Notes: generated by a model not told the origin, from the letters alone. DNA of 64,000 nt from Paenibacillus sp. GM2 (GCF_900069005.2 NZ_LN831279.1:1422612-1486611), one strand, 5' to 3'. Shown: positions 8,459 through 17,211, counted from the first letter of the stretch. Program-made: numbers and translations.

Positions 8459-8476
8459 GGAAAGGAGGAGGCTCAT

Positions 8477-9430
8477 ATGAACGAAAAAGATTTGAAATCG
8501 ATGATCGAATCGATATTAAACGAGATGGTTGGCAACAAGATAGAGCAAGAAACAGCGGTGCCGGTTGTAGTAGCAGAACCTGAGGAATCGGCGCATGAAA
8601 TTAGTGCAGAGGCGGCCGCAGATCCCCAAGGGGCAGACGAGCCCGAGGCGGTACAGCCCGACGACGGCGAATGCCTGGACGACATAACGGAAATTAACCT
8701 TCGCGAGCTTTTGCTTGTGCCTGATCCGGCAGACCGTGAAGGCTACATGAGAATGAAAGCAAAGACACCGGCTCGCCTGGGTGTCTGGCGTGCAGGGCCG
8801 CGGTATAAGACGATTACTTCGCTGCGTTTCCGCGCCGACCACGCCGCTGCGCAAGATGCTGTATTCTCCTACGTATCGGAGGATTTTGTCAAGGAAATGA
8901 AGCTGCTGCCGATCGCAACGATGTGCAGGGATAAGGACGAATACATTACGCGTCCGGACCTGGGACGCCAGTTCTCAGCCGAGACCATCGAGTATATCAA
9001 GCAGAACACAACTCCGCAGGCCAAGGTACAAATTATGGTTGGGGACGGCTTGAGCTCGGCGGCCATTGAAGCCAACCTGCGGGATATCATTCCATCGATG
9101 ACTCAAGGTTTGAAAATGTACGGAATTGAAGCCGGCCATATTTTATTCGTCAAACACTGTCGGGTTCCTTCGATGGACGTGATCGGCGATGTGACGGGAG
9201 CGGATGTTATTTGCCTGCTTGTCGGCGAACGCCCGGGTCTTGTAACGGCAGAATCCATGAGCGCCTACATTGCTTATAAACCGACAGTGGGCATGCCTGA
9301 AGCGAGACGTACCGTTATCTCCAACATTCATTCGGGCGGTACGCCTGCGGTAGAAGCAGGGGCGCATATTGCTGAGCTGATCAAGACCATGATTGACCGA
9401 AAAGCATCGGGGATCGATCTGAAATTATAG
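8477..9430 (+). CDS. eutC: ethanolamine ammonia-lyase small subunit EutC
   Basis: 317-aa AdoCbl-binding partner of EutB. Residues 1-18 ([18 protein letters not shown]) form an amphipathic helix of the encapsulation-peptide type. An acidic, Ala/Glu/Asp-rich linker (about residues 22-75) connects it to the conserved core, which begins near [11 protein letters not shown] and continues through [11 protein letters not shown] and [14 protein letters not shown]. The linker and helix probably tether the lyase to the shell interior. The gene is 18 nt downstream of eutB with an AGGAGG site. Confidence 0.95.
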   Translation: MNEKDLKSMIESILNEMVGNKIEQETAVPVVVAEPEESAHEISAEAAADPQGADEPEAVQPDDGECLDDITEINLRELLLVPDPADREGYMRMKAKTPARLGVWRAGPRYKTITSLRFRADHAAAQDAVFSYVSEDFVKEMKLLPIATMCRDKDEYITRPDLGRQFSAETIEYIKQNTTPQAKVQIMVGDGLSSAAIEANLRDIIPSMTQGLKMYGIEAGHILFVKHCRVPSMDVIGDVTGADVICLLVGERPGLVTAESMSAYIAYKPTVGMPEARRTVISNIHSGGTPAVEAGAHIAELIKTMIDRKASGIDLKL

Positions 9431-9450
9431 GGAAGGGCTGGGAGATACGT

Positions 9451-10104
9451 ATGAGAAACGAACCGATTCATGCACAGGTGCTTGGCATGAAGCTCATTTC
9501 CAACGTAAGCCTGGATATGGCAAACAAGCTTGAGCTGAAGCCGCACCATAAAAGTTTGGGTATCATTACGGCGGATATTGACGATGTAACCTATGCAGCG
9601 CTCGATGAAGCGACAAAAGCAGCTGCGGTCGATGTTGTATATGCAAGAAGCATGTACGCCGGATCAGCCAATGCTTCGACGAAGCTGGCGGGTGAAGTCA
9701 TAGGGATTTTGGCAGGGCCAAACCCGGAGGAGGTACGAAGCGGATTAAATGCCGTCGTTGATTTCATCGAAAGCGGGGCTCATTTCGTTAACGCCAATGA
9801 GGATGGTAGCATTACCTATTTCGCTCATTGTGTATCCCGCACAGGTTCCTATTTATCCGAAACGGCAGGGATTCAGGAAGGGGAGGCGCTGGCCTATTTA
9901 ATCGCTCCGCCGCTGGAAGCGATGTATGCCCTCGATGCGGCATTGAAAGCCGCCGATGTTACGATGGCCGCCTTCTTCGGCCCGCCTTCCGAGACTAACT
10001 TTGCCGGTGGTCTGCTGACCGGAAGCCAGTCGGCCTGCAAGGCAGCCTGTGATGCCTTTGCGGATGCTGTCCAGTTCGTAGCGGACAACCCGACGAGTTA
10101 TTAA
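9451..10104 (+). CDS. eutL: tandem-domain BMC shell protein EutL
   Basis: 217-aa protein with two fused, permuted BMC domains (about residues 1-105 and 106-217), the normal EutL length. EutL forms trimers (pseudohexamers) with a gated central pore proposed to pass large molecules such as cobalamin. The repeat-opening segments HKSLGIITADIDDVTYAALD and ALDAALKAADVTMAAFFGPP show the domain duplication. It lies 20 nt behind eutC. Confidence 0.95.
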   Translation: MRNEPIHAQVLGMKLISNVSLDMANKLELKPHHKSLGIITADIDDVTYAALDEATKAAAVDVVYARSMYAGSANASTKLAGEVIGILAGPNPEEVRSGLNAVVDFIESGAHFVNANEDGSITYFAHCVSRTGSYLSETAGIQEGEALAYLIAPPLEAMYALDAALKAADVTMAAFFGPPSETNFAGGLLTGSQSACKAACDAFADAVQFVADNPTSY

Positions 10105-10115
10105 GGTAACGGCCC

Positions 10116-10784
10116 ATGAGATATAGCGCATTAGGGTTGGTCGAGGTTAGAGGATATTTGGGCGCAGTCGCTGCAGCAGATGCCGCTTTAAAGGCGGCAA
10201 GCGTTACCTGCATCGGCGTGGAGATCATCAAGGGCGGATTGGTGACCGTCAAGCTGGAAGGTGATGTTGGAGCTGTGCAAGCCGCCGTTGCAGCGGGAGC
10301 GGAGATGGCGAAGCAATTAAATGTGCTGCTGACCCGCCATGTGATTGCCAGAATGCATGAGGAGACGGCAGCCTTGGTTGAAGGACTGCACGATGCAGAC
10401 GCAAGTCCGCGTCCGGCAGATGGAGCCGCAGATAAGTTGCCACAGAAACAAGCCGTGGAAGCTGCTGAGATGGATGCTGGACAATGGGCTGGATCAGGTG
10501 AGATCAAAGAGGATGCAGCCGAGGCTCAACCAGAGTCGATACCACCAATAACGGAGGAAATCCAACTCCGGGCGGCGGAAGAGAAATCCACAACAGCTAT
10601 CAAAGAAGCAGAAATAGCTAAAGACGGTGTGAAGCAGGCGGATGCTGCCGAGAAGTCATCTTCACCGGATAAAAAGCAGACCGATGCCCTTAATAACAAG
10701 GACAATGACGGTAAACCTCGTGCGCAGCCGAAGCAAACCTCGGCAGCCAAAGTCGGGAAGAAATCAAATAAAGCAAGTTCATAA
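10116..10784 (+). CDS. BMC shell protein with long charged C-terminal tail (EutK-like position)
   Basis: 222 aa. Residues 1-92 are a canonical BMC domain (ALGLVEVRGYLGAVAAADAA...). Residues from about 93 to the end are low-complexity, Ala/Glu/Lys/Asp/Gln-rich, probably disordered, ending in a basic KVGKKSNKASS. In enterobacteria the extended BMC protein of eut operons, EutK, carries a helix-turn-helix. The tail here shows no recognisable folded domain, so the EutK name is not assigned. It may sit in the shell with its tail in the lumen or bind nucleic acid through its basic end; that is inference. It lies 11 nt after eutL. Confidence 0.85.
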   Translation: MRYSALGLVEVRGYLGAVAAADAALKAASVTCIGVEIIKGGLVTVKLEGDVGAVQAAVAAGAEMAKQLNVLLTRHVIARMHEETAALVEGLHDADASPRPADGAADKLPQKQAVEAAEMDAGQWAGSGEIKEDAAEAQPESIPPITEEIQLRAAEEKSTTAIKEAEIAKDGVKQADAAEKSSSPDKKQTDALNNKDNDGKPRAQPKQTSAAKVGKKSNKASS

Positions 10785-10828
10785 ATACGTCTAGCGATCT
10801 AAAAATGCAGTAGAGAGAAGGAATATTG

Positions 10829-12295
10829 ATGGAAACATTGGATAAAGACCTGAGATCCATTCAAGAAGTCCGTGATTTGATCAAGAAGGCCAAGCATGCG
10901 CAAGTGAAGCTTGCCGCTATGACGCATGAACAAATCGATGCGATCATCAAAGCTGTTGCCGATGCGGGTTACGAGCATCGCGAAGTACTGGCGAAAATGG
11001 CCAGTGAGGAAACAGGCTTCGGTCGCTGGCAGGACAAGGTCATCAAAAATGCTTTTGCTGCTAAGCAGGTGTACGAGTCCATTAAGGACATGAAAACCGT
11101 CGGCATCCTGAAGGATGACAAGGAGGCCAAGCTGATGGAGGTAGCTGTTCCAGTCGGCGTCATTGCCGGCCTGATTCCCTCTACCAACCCGACCTCGACG
11201 GTCATCTACAAAACGCTCATTGCGCTTAAAGCCGGCAACAGTATTGTGTTTTCCCCGCATCCCAATGCGCTGAAATGTATTTTGGAAACGGTGAAAGTGA
11301 TCAGTGAGGCCGCTGTACAGGCCGGATGTCCGGAAGGAGCGATTGGCGTCATGACGGTCCCGACTATCCAAGGAACGGATCATTTGATGAAGCATAATGA
11401 TGTTGCCTTGATTCTTGCAACGGGCGGAACGGCGATGGTTAAGGCCGCATACTCGTCCGGTACGCCGGCCATTGGCGTTGGACCTGGCAACGGTCCGGCA
11501 TTTATCGAGAAGAGCGCGAATATCCCGCTTGCGGTTAAACGCATTATGGATTCCAAGACTTTCGACAACGGCACAATTTGCGCATCGGAACAATCCGTTG
11601 TCGTCGAAGCATGCAGCAAGGAAGCGGTTGTGGCTGAATTTAAAAAACAAGGCGCGTATTTCCTCTCTGCAGAGGAAGCCGATCAACTTGGCAAATTTAT
11701 CATGCGTGCCAATGGCACCATGAACCCGCAAATCGTTGGCCGCAGCGTAGAGCATATTGCAAAACTGGCGAATCTGGATGTTCCTGCAGAAGCGCGCGTG
11801 CTGATTGCCGAAGAAACCCGCGTAGGCCGCAATGTTCCTTACTCACGCGAGAAGTTGGCCCCTATTTTGGCTTTCTATACTGAAGACAGCTGGGAGGCCG
11901 CATGCGAACGCTGCATCGACATTTTAAATGGAGAAGGCGCGGGCCATACGATGTGCATTCACTCCGAAAATGAAGAGATTGTGCGTCAGTTCGCTCTGAA
12001 GAAGCCGGTATCCCGCTTGCTCGTCAATACACCGGGTACGCTGGGCGGTATCGGCGCTACAACAGCACTTGCACCAGCGCTTACACTCGGCTGCGGCGCG
12101 GTTGGCGGAAGCTCCACATCCGACAACATCAGCCCGTTGAATCTGCTTAACATACGCAGAGTCGCTTATGGACTAATGGAGATGGAAGATTTGGAGCGCA
12201 AGGAAGAGTCGCAATCGAAGACAGCCTGCAGTCTTCCAGAGGATAAAGAGCAGCTTATCAGCATGATTGTGGCACGCATCCTTGAACAAATGTAA
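10829..12295 (+). CDS. eutE: CoA-acylating acetaldehyde dehydrogenase EutE
   Basis: 488-aa aldehyde dehydrogenase superfamily enzyme converting acetaldehyde, NAD+ and CoA to acetyl-CoA. Catalytic Cys251 lies in NGTICASEQSVV, the cofactor loop in IPSTNPTSTVIYK, and GVGPGNGPAFIE is also typical. The C-terminal 18 residues (EDKEQLISMIVARILEQM) form an amphipathic helix after a charged linker, resembling encapsulation peptides. ATG 10829 has AGAGAAGGAA about 7 nt upstream. It follows the tailed BMC gene after 44 nt. Confidence 0.95.
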   Translation: METLDKDLRSIQEVRDLIKKAKHAQVKLAAMTHEQIDAIIKAVADAGYEHREVLAKMASEETGFGRWQDKVIKNAFAAKQVYESIKDMKTVGILKDDKEAKLMEVAVPVGVIAGLIPSTNPTSTVIYKTLIALKAGNSIVFSPHPNALKCILETVKVISEAAVQAGCPEGAIGVMTVPTIQGTDHLMKHNDVALILATGGTAMVKAAYSSGTPAIGVGPGNGPAFIEKSANIPLAVKRIMDSKTFDNGTICASEQSVVVEACSKEAVVAEFKKQGAYFLSAEEADQLGKFIMRANGTMNPQIVGRSVEHIAKLANLDVPAEARVLIAEETRVGRNVPYSREKLAPILAFYTEDSWEAACERCIDILNGEGAGHTMCIHSENEEIVRQFALKKPVSRLLVNTPGTLGGIGATTALAPALTLGCGAVGGSSTSDNISPLNLLNIRRVAYGLMEMEDLERKEESQSKTACSLPEDKEQLISMIVARILEQM

Positions 12296-12415
12296 GTTCA
12301 ACATGATTTCATAGACAAACAGATCCATCTTTTATAGAACCATCTAATCTATTATAGGTAACACCGGTAACCCCAAAATTCAATATAAATATAAATTATT
12401 AGGAGGAATTTTATT

Positions 12416-12706
12416 ATGGCAAACGCAAACGCATTGGGAATGGTAGAAACGAAAGGTTTGGTAGGAGCCATCGAGGCGGCAGATGCAATGGTGAAAGCAG
12501 CGAATGTTACCCTCATCGGCAAAGAGCAAATCGGTGCAGGTCTCGTAACGGTTATGGTTCGCGGTGATGTAGGTGCTGTGAAAGCAGCTACCGATGCAGG
12601 CGCAGCAGCGGCAGAACGAGTTGGCGAGTTGCTGTCGGTGCACGTTATTCCAAGACCACATGCCGAAGTAGATGCAATCCTGCCAAAAACCAACAAAGCG
12701 GAATAA
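12416..12706 (+). CDS. eutM: major hexameric BMC shell protein EutM
   Basis: 96-aa canonical BMC-H protein ([20 protein letters not shown], then [20 protein letters not shown] and VIPRPHAEV). It forms flat hexameric tiles with a small central pore and is normally the most abundant shell component. The AGGAGG site is ideally placed. The 120-nt AT-rich upstream gap has no clear ANTAR hairpin, although a local promoter or processing site giving higher expression is possible. A GC-rich stem-loop follows at 12743-12765. Confidence 0.96.
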   Translation: MANANALGMVETKGLVGAIEAADAMVKAANVTLIGKEQIGAGLVTVMVRGDVGAVKAATDAGAAAAERVGELLSVHVIPRPHAEVDAILPKTNKAE

Positions 12707-12742
12707 CTATAACCGGACAAGCCGGATAACAAAGACAGCAGG

Positions 12743-12765
12743 ATGCGGGCGCTCAATGCCCGCAT
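12743..12765 (+). other. GC-rich stem-loop after eutM
   Basis: ATGCGGGC and GCCCGCAT form an 8-bp stem with a 7-nt loop and no following T-run. It is more likely an mRNA stabiliser or processing barrier for the eutM segment than a terminator, since eutT follows in the same direction. The loop lacks the ANTAR A1/G4 hexaloop. Confidence 0.4.
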
Positions 12766-12863
12766 TCCGCTTCTATTCATAGTGCTTGATCCTGGCTTGA
12801 AACGGTATGGACGTTCGCATATAGGAATATGAACACGCATTCGCCATAAAAGGATGTGAAAGC

Positions 12864-13694
12864 ATGGCTGTGATTACGGAAAGTGAGCTGCGGAAGGCTT
12901 TTCGAAATCGGAATCCGAAGGATGCTGCCGTTTATGAGGCGGCGGCTGGAACTATACTGACGCCCTCAGCTAAGAGCTTCTTGACCGATCATCAGATTGA
13001 ATTGCGGTATGTGACGGCCGCTGAGACGGATAAAGATACGAAAAATGAATCGGTCCCAGAAACCGCGCAAGCCCAGGCGTCACAAAAAGAAGTAAAGCTT
13101 CAGGTTACGTCTAACCTGGACGTTGAACCGGCAGCTGGCGGGAAAAAGAGGTTTCGTACGCTGTACGGCGGATTTTTGGAAACGAAGCCTGAGCATATGA
13201 CTCATTTGTATGGAAATATGCTTGTTTTTAAGGATCATCCACGGATATTGTTCCGCGGGAAGCTGGACTCATTAGAGACGAAAATATTGGAAGCGCAAAT
13301 CAGCTGCTCCAAGCTGAAGATGAGCAAGCTGGTCAGCGACTTGGAAGAGATTTTGCAGTTCGTTAGACGGCTTGTACGCTGCGAGGTGTTAAGCGAGAGC
13401 ATTGAGGAGTTCTATTTGCTTGGACTGGATCCCAAGGAACTCAGGGAGCAGTCCCATTTTCCCAAGAAATATTTCGGACTGGAACATTTTCAACCCAGCT
13501 ATGATATGGGCGAAGCGGTTGTTGTCATAAATGCATTGCGCACATTGACGAGGGAGACAGAACTGCTGGCTTATCAAGCTTTTAAGAAGGAACACGGAGA
13601 TGTGGAACGTGAAGATATTATTCGCTCATTGAACAGGTTGTCATCCTTGTTCTGGATTATTATGTTCCGTATCCGTGTTGGAGAGTACAACTGA
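12864..13694 (+). CDS. eutT: corrinoid adenosyltransferase EutT (Firmicutes type)
   Basis: 276-aa ATP:cob(I)alamin adenosyltransferase that makes the AdoCbl used by EutBC and sensed by the riboswitch. The N-terminal region (about 1-45: MAVITESELRKAFR...) resembles the MerR-less leader common to EutT, followed by a variable linker. The conserved four-helix core spans about 95-270 (YGGFLETKPEHMTHLYGN; DHPRILFRGKLDSLE; LNRLSSLFWIIMFRIRVGE). The HX11CCX2C metal motif of the Salmonella enzyme is absent, as in the metal-independent Listeria-type EutT. It is cotranscribed with pduL, 13 nt apart. Confidence 0.88.
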   Translation: MAVITESELRKAFRNRNPKDAAVYEAAAGTILTPSAKSFLTDHQIELRYVTAAETDKDTKNESVPETAQAQASQKEVKLQVTSNLDVEPAAGGKKRFRTLYGGFLETKPEHMTHLYGNMLVFKDHPRILFRGKLDSLETKILEAQISCSKLKMSKLVSDLEEILQFVRRLVRCEVLSESIEEFYLLGLDPKELREQSHFPKKYFGLEHFQPSYDMGEAVVVINALRTLTRETELLAYQAFKKEHGDVEREDIIRSLNRLSSLFWIIMFRIRVGEYN

Positions 13695-13707
13695 AGAGGT
13701 GACTTAG

Positions 13708-14334
13708 GTGGATAACCAACTGGTTGAGAGCATCATTCATGAAGTGGTCAAACGCGTGCAGGAGGAAACCTGCATCGAAATCGAAGCATCCGGCAAGCAT
13801 GTCCATTTGTGCCGCGAAGATATCGATGCCTTGTTCGGCAAGGGCTATCAACTGACAAAAGCCAAGGATCTTTCCCAGCCGGGACAATATGCTTGCAAGG
13901 AACGCGTGACGCTGATCGGGCCCAAGGGCTCTTTGCATAATGTTGTCGTGTTGGGGCCGGAACGTAAAGCATCGCAAGTAGAGGTATCGCTCACGGATTC
14001 GGTCGTGCTTGGAATATCCGCTCCGGTAAGAGAAAGCAGCAAGCTGGAAGGGACTCCGGGAGTGATCATTGCTTCCGGCAGCAATATGATTTGGCTGGAA
14101 CAAGGATTGATTGCTGCACAGCGCCATATTCACGTTAAGGCAGAAGATGCCGAGAAATACAACGTGAAAAACGGTGAAATCGTACAGGTAAAAGTGTATG
14201 GCAAACGTCCGCTTATTTTTGATGATGTGCTGATTCGGGTAAGCCCGAATTATGAGACTTATATGCATATCGATTATGACGAGGCCAACGCCTGCGGTTT
14301 TACAAAAGGCACGAAGGGAAAAATTTTGAAATAA
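13708..14334 (+). CDS. pduL: PduL-type phosphotransacylase (EutD role)
   Basis: 208-aa phosphate acetyltransferase of the PduL family. It converts acetyl-CoA to acetyl phosphate and recycles CoA in the lumen. Zinc-ligand regions are visible: EASGKHVHLCREDID at about 26-40 and the second-domain QRHIHVKAEDAEKY near 139-152. Residues 1-18 (MDNQLVESIIHEVVKRVQ) look like an encapsulation peptide. It replaces the unrelated EutD of enterobacteria. The start is GTG 13708 with GAAGAGGTGA upstream. Confidence 0.92.
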   Translation: MDNQLVESIIHEVVKRVQEETCIEIEASGKHVHLCREDIDALFGKGYQLTKAKDLSQPGQYACKERVTLIGPKGSLHNVVVLGPERKASQVEVSLTDSVVLGISAPVRESSKLEGTPGVIIASGSNMIWLEQGLIAAQRHIHVKAEDAEKYNVKNGEIVQVKVYGKRPLIFDDVLIRVSPNYETYMHIDYDEANACGFTKGTKGKILK

Positions 14335-14362
14335 AGGCATCCGGATTTAGGAGCGTGAAAAA

Positions 14363-15058
14363 ATGAACATTGAAGCTCTGGATCGGGCTGCAGTGATCGA
14401 AGCCGTAACGGCCGAGGTTATGAAGCAGCTGGAACAACTGGCGGAGGGAAAGTCGGTAGCGGCAGCCCAAAAGCAAGCGGTGCTTCTGACTGCGGAGCCA
14501 ATGCCGGAACTGGAAAACAAGCTGAAGCCCTATTATGAGGTGCGTTATTACGATGAGACACTTAGAGACTGCGATGTGCTGATTATCCCCAGCATCTGCA
14601 TTCAGCTCTTAGCCCACCTTGCCAACGGCATAAGCGCAGGCCCGCGTGAACGGTTCGTATTGACGATGCTGCTGAAAGGACGCAAGGTTATTGCACTTGA
14701 AGAAGGATTGCTTTATCGCAAATACAAATCGACTGCTCCTGTATTGCTATACAAAATGTATGACGAATTTGCGGGCAAGCTAAGCAACTGCGGTATCCGA
14801 ATAGCGAACGAAGCAGGATGGCTTGCGGCTTGCTTGGACGAAGACCGGGCTGCCGATATGCAGGCAGTCCATCATGCATCATCGGCAGAGGTAACGGATG
14901 AGGCCGAAGTATTAAAACGCAAGGTCATAACCGAAGCAGAAGTGAAAAAGCATCGCTTGCGGAACGGAACAGAAATCATTATAGATCGGCATAGCATCAT
15001 TACGCCGCTGGCTCAGGATTATTTGCGTATGCAGCAAATGCAGGTACGAAGAAGATAA
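14363..15058 (+). CDS. eut-operon protein of TIGR02536 type, function unknown
   Basis: 231-aa protein that I recall as the conserved Firmicutes 'ethanolamine utilization protein' family usually found between pduL/eutD and eutN. The first about 25 residues (NIEALDRAAVIEAVTAEVMK) are amphipathic and encapsulation-like. A flavoprotein/DprA-like alpha/beta core follows (DCDVLIIPSICIQLLAHLANG; FVLTMLLKGRKVIALEEGL). The C terminus contains a conserved LITEADVKKH-like stretch (here ITEAEVKKHRLRNGTEIII), also seen in other microcompartment-associated proteins. No activity can be assigned. Confidence 0.75.
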   Translation: MNIEALDRAAVIEAVTAEVMKQLEQLAEGKSVAAAQKQAVLLTAEPMPELENKLKPYYEVRYYDETLRDCDVLIIPSICIQLLAHLANGISAGPRERFVLTMLLKGRKVIALEEGLLYRKYKSTAPVLLYKMYDEFAGKLSNCGIRIANEAGWLAACLDEDRAADMQAVHHASSAEVTDEAEVLKRKVITEAEVKKHRLRNGTEIIIDRHSIITPLAQDYLRMQQMQVRRR

Positions 15059-15074
15059 CGGGCGGGGTGAACCT

Positions 15075-15350
15075 ATGATCATGGGACAAGTTATGGGAAG
15101 CCTATGGGCTACCCGCAAGGATAATAAGCTGAACGGGATGGCCTTCCTCGTGGTCAAACCATTAGCGTATGGCAAGGAACCCGCCACTGGCGAATGTTTT
15201 GTCGCTGTGGATAATGCCGGGGCGGGAATAGGGGATACGGTGCTGGTTACGACCGGGAGCGCGGGCCGAACCTCGTTTGCTAATTCAGACGTTCCTGTTG
15301 ATGCGGTCATTGTAGGTATCGTTGATTCCATCGAGGTGACACATGACTAG
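15075..15350 (+). CDS. eutN: BMC vertex protein EutN
   Basis: 91-aa EutN/CcmL family protein forming pentamers that close the vertices of the shell. Family features include GQVMGSLWATRKDNKLNGMAF, the mid-protein VAVDNAGAGIGDTVLVTTG, and VDAVIVGIVDSIEV at the C terminus. GGGGTG precedes ATG 15075 (a second in-frame ATG lies at 15081). Its last 8 bp overlap the next shell gene, indicating coupled translation. Confidence 0.95.
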   Translation: MIMGQVMGSLWATRKDNKLNGMAFLVVKPLAYGKEPATGECFVAVDNAGAGIGDTVLVTTGSAGRTSFANSDVPVDAVIVGIVDSIEVTHD

Positions 15351-15888
15351 TGCAATAGGTGTGATTGAGCTGCGCAGCATTAGCAAAGGTTACGAGACGG
15401 CTGACCGTATGCTGAAGACTGCGCCCGTTGAAGTGCATCATATGAAACCGATCTGCCCAGGCAAGTTTCTGATCATCATGAGCGGCGATACAGCGGACGT
15501 ACAGGCGGCGATGGAGACTGCTAAGGCAGAAGCCGGCGAATTTCGAATCAGCGATTTTGAATTGCAGGGCGTTCATTCCGATATTATCGCTGGCTTAAAG
15601 CGCCGTAGCTCCTCACAACCTGTAGATGCGCTTGGAATTGTGGAGACGTCGACGGTGTCATCGGGGATTTTCGCGTTAAATGAAGCTTTGAAGCAATGCG
15701 ATATTCATATGAAAAAAATGAATCTTGGCATGGCGATAGGCGGCAAATTCCTCGCCGTGTTTACGGGAAGTGTCAGCGATGTCGAGCAGGGGATGAAGGT
15801 ATTTGTATCCTCCATGGATCCAAAGCGAATGGTTCATCATACGGTGCTTCGTTCCCCGTCTGAGGAAATCATTCAACACTTCCGGTAA
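15343..15888 (+). CDS. tandem BMC shell protein, PduT-like with Fe-S cysteine
   Basis: 181-aa fusion of two BMC domains (about 1-90 and 95-181). It aligns by eye with PduT: AIGVIELRSISKGYETADRM near the N terminus and ALGIVETSTVSSGIF opening the second domain. Cys38 in KPICPGKF occupies the position that in PduT liganded a [4Fe-4S] cluster at the trimer pore. This suggests an electron-conducting or redox-sensing pore in this eut shell (inference from PduT). It overlaps eutN by 8 bp and is followed by eutH. Confidence 0.88.
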   Translation: MTSAIGVIELRSISKGYETADRMLKTAPVEVHHMKPICPGKFLIIMSGDTADVQAAMETAKAEAGEFRISDFELQGVHSDIIAGLKRRSSSQPVDALGIVETSTVSSGIFALNEALKQCDIHMKKMNLGMAIGGKFLAVFTGSVSDVEQGMKVFVSSMDPKRMVHHTVLRSPSEEIIQHFR

Positions 15889-15950
15889 GGAGTTTCCAGA
15901 GCAGCAGGCTATCATTTGCTTTGGGTCATATAGCGAAAGAATGGGGGAGC

Positions 15951-17075
15951 ATGTACGTGGAGATTAATGAAATTATCATATACGGCATGGTTATTTTCAT
16001 GATTCTGGGTGCGATCGATAAGTGCATTGGCTACAAGTTCGGCTTGGGGCATCAATTCGATGAGGGGATTATGGCTATGGGGTCGCTTACACTTGCCATG
16101 GTGGGGATCATTTGCCTGTCTCCGGTCCTGGCCAAAGTGCTAAGTCCGATCGTTGTTCCGGTATACAGCGCATTGGGGGCAGACCCTGCCATGTTTGCCA
16201 CAACCTTGCTGGCGAATGATATGGGCGGCTTCTCGTTAGCCCAAGAACTGGCGCAAAGCCCGGAAGCAGGATTATTCGCAGGCACGATTTTGGGGGCTAT
16301 GCTTGGCCCGACGATTGTATTTATCATCCCGGTTGCGCTTGGCATTATTAAGAAGGAAGACCAGAAATATTTGGCTACCGGCGTGCTTGCCGGTATTGTA
16401 ACAATCCCGCTGGGCTGTTTGATTGGCGGTTTGGTTGCAGGTTACTCGATCAGCATGATTTTGTCCAACCTGGTTCCAATCATTTTGTTTGCTGTCCTGA
16501 TCGTGCTTGGATTGTGGAAGTTTCCGCAAGGCATGATCAAAGGATTTACGATTTTTGGGCAATTCATCGTTATTGTAGCGACATTGGGACTCGCTTGCGG
16601 CATAACTCAGCAATTGACCGGGATGACCATCATTCCGGGGCTTGCTCCGGTTGAAGACGGAATCAAGATCGTTGGCGATATCGCTATAGTACTCGCCGGC
16701 GCTTTTGCAATGGTATTTGTGATTACGAAAGTATTTAATAAACCGCTAATGAAGCTGGGCCAACTGCTCGGTATGAATGAGATTGCGGCAGCTGGCCTGG
16801 TGGCTACGCTCGCTAACGTCATTCCCATGTTTGGCATGATGAAAGACATGGATGCGCGGGGCAAGGTCATTAACGTCGCATTCGCTGTGTCGGCTGCATT
16901 TGTATTCGGCGATCATCTTGGCTTTACGGCCGGAGTTGCGAAACAAATGATCTTCCCGATGATTGTCGGCAAGCTGGTCGGAGGGATTACGGCGATCATT
17001 GTAGCCGTATTTCTGGCTAAGAAGATGGCTCCGGACTCGAAGGAGCCGCAGAAGGACTTACAGCAGATTTCATAG
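15951..17075 (+). CDS. eutH: ethanolamine permease EutH
   Basis: 374-aa polytopic membrane protein with about ten or eleven hydrophobic segments. It contains the EutH-typical MILGAIDKCIGYKFGLGHQF and the region ATTLLANDMGGFSLAQELA. EutH facilitates ethanolamine uptake at low concentration or low pH. ATG 15951 follows GGGGGAG by 2-3 nt plus spacer; the upstream Met at 15921 has no ribosome binding site. It is the last gene of the eut run and is closed by a strong terminator. Confidence 0.93.
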   Translation: MYVEINEIIIYGMVIFMILGAIDKCIGYKFGLGHQFDEGIMAMGSLTLAMVGIICLSPVLAKVLSPIVVPVYSALGADPAMFATTLLANDMGGFSLAQELAQSPEAGLFAGTILGAMLGPTIVFIIPVALGIIKKEDQKYLATGVLAGIVTIPLGCLIGGLVAGYSISMILSNLVPIILFAVLIVLGLWKFPQGMIKGFTIFGQFIVIVATLGLACGITQQLTGMTIIPGLAPVEDGIKIVGDIAIVLAGAFAMVFVITKVFNKPLMKLGQLLGMNEIAAAGLVATLANVIPMFGMMKDMDARGKVINVAFAVSAAFVFGDHLGFTAGVAKQMIFPMIVGKLVGGITAIIVAVFLAKKMAPDSKEPQKDLQQIS

Positions 17076-17087
17076 CATTCAGCATTT

Positions 17088-17128
17088 CCCTCAGTTCTTT
17101 TAATAGAGCTGAGGGTTTATTTTTTTTC
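17088..17128 (+). terminator. terminator of the eut operon
   Basis: CCCTCAG...CTGAGGG stem (17088-17115) with a short A/T loop, followed by GTTTATTTTTTTT. Confidence 0.85.
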
Positions 17129-17182
17129 GATAGGATGCGGGACAAGGAAGGCTTCAAGGGCTTAAAAACCAAATGGTTTATA

Positions 17183-17211
17183 TTGCTATTAAAGGTATCA
17201 TATGGTATAAA
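17183..17211 (+). promoter_or_regulatory. probable promoter of the metalloprotease gene
   Basis: TTGCTA (17183-17188), a 17-nt spacer and TATAAA (17206-17211). The predicted leader is about 160 nt and contains no obvious structure. Confidence 0.45.

Noticed and set aside
7100..8476. 458-aa reverse-strand frame across eutB
   Set aside because: eutB on the forward strand is a full-length recognised gene; the reverse frame has no ribosome binding site or known family and is a codon-composition shadow.
10799..11755. 318-aa reverse-strand frame across eutE
   Set aside because: It overlaps the conserved EutE coding sequence entirely and its translation is His/Arg/Asn-rich without domains.
12296..12415. 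Fifth ANTAR antitermination site before eutM
   Set aside because: No hexaloop with A1 and G4 and no terminator could be drawn; the ACACCGGTAACC segment is only a short palindrome.
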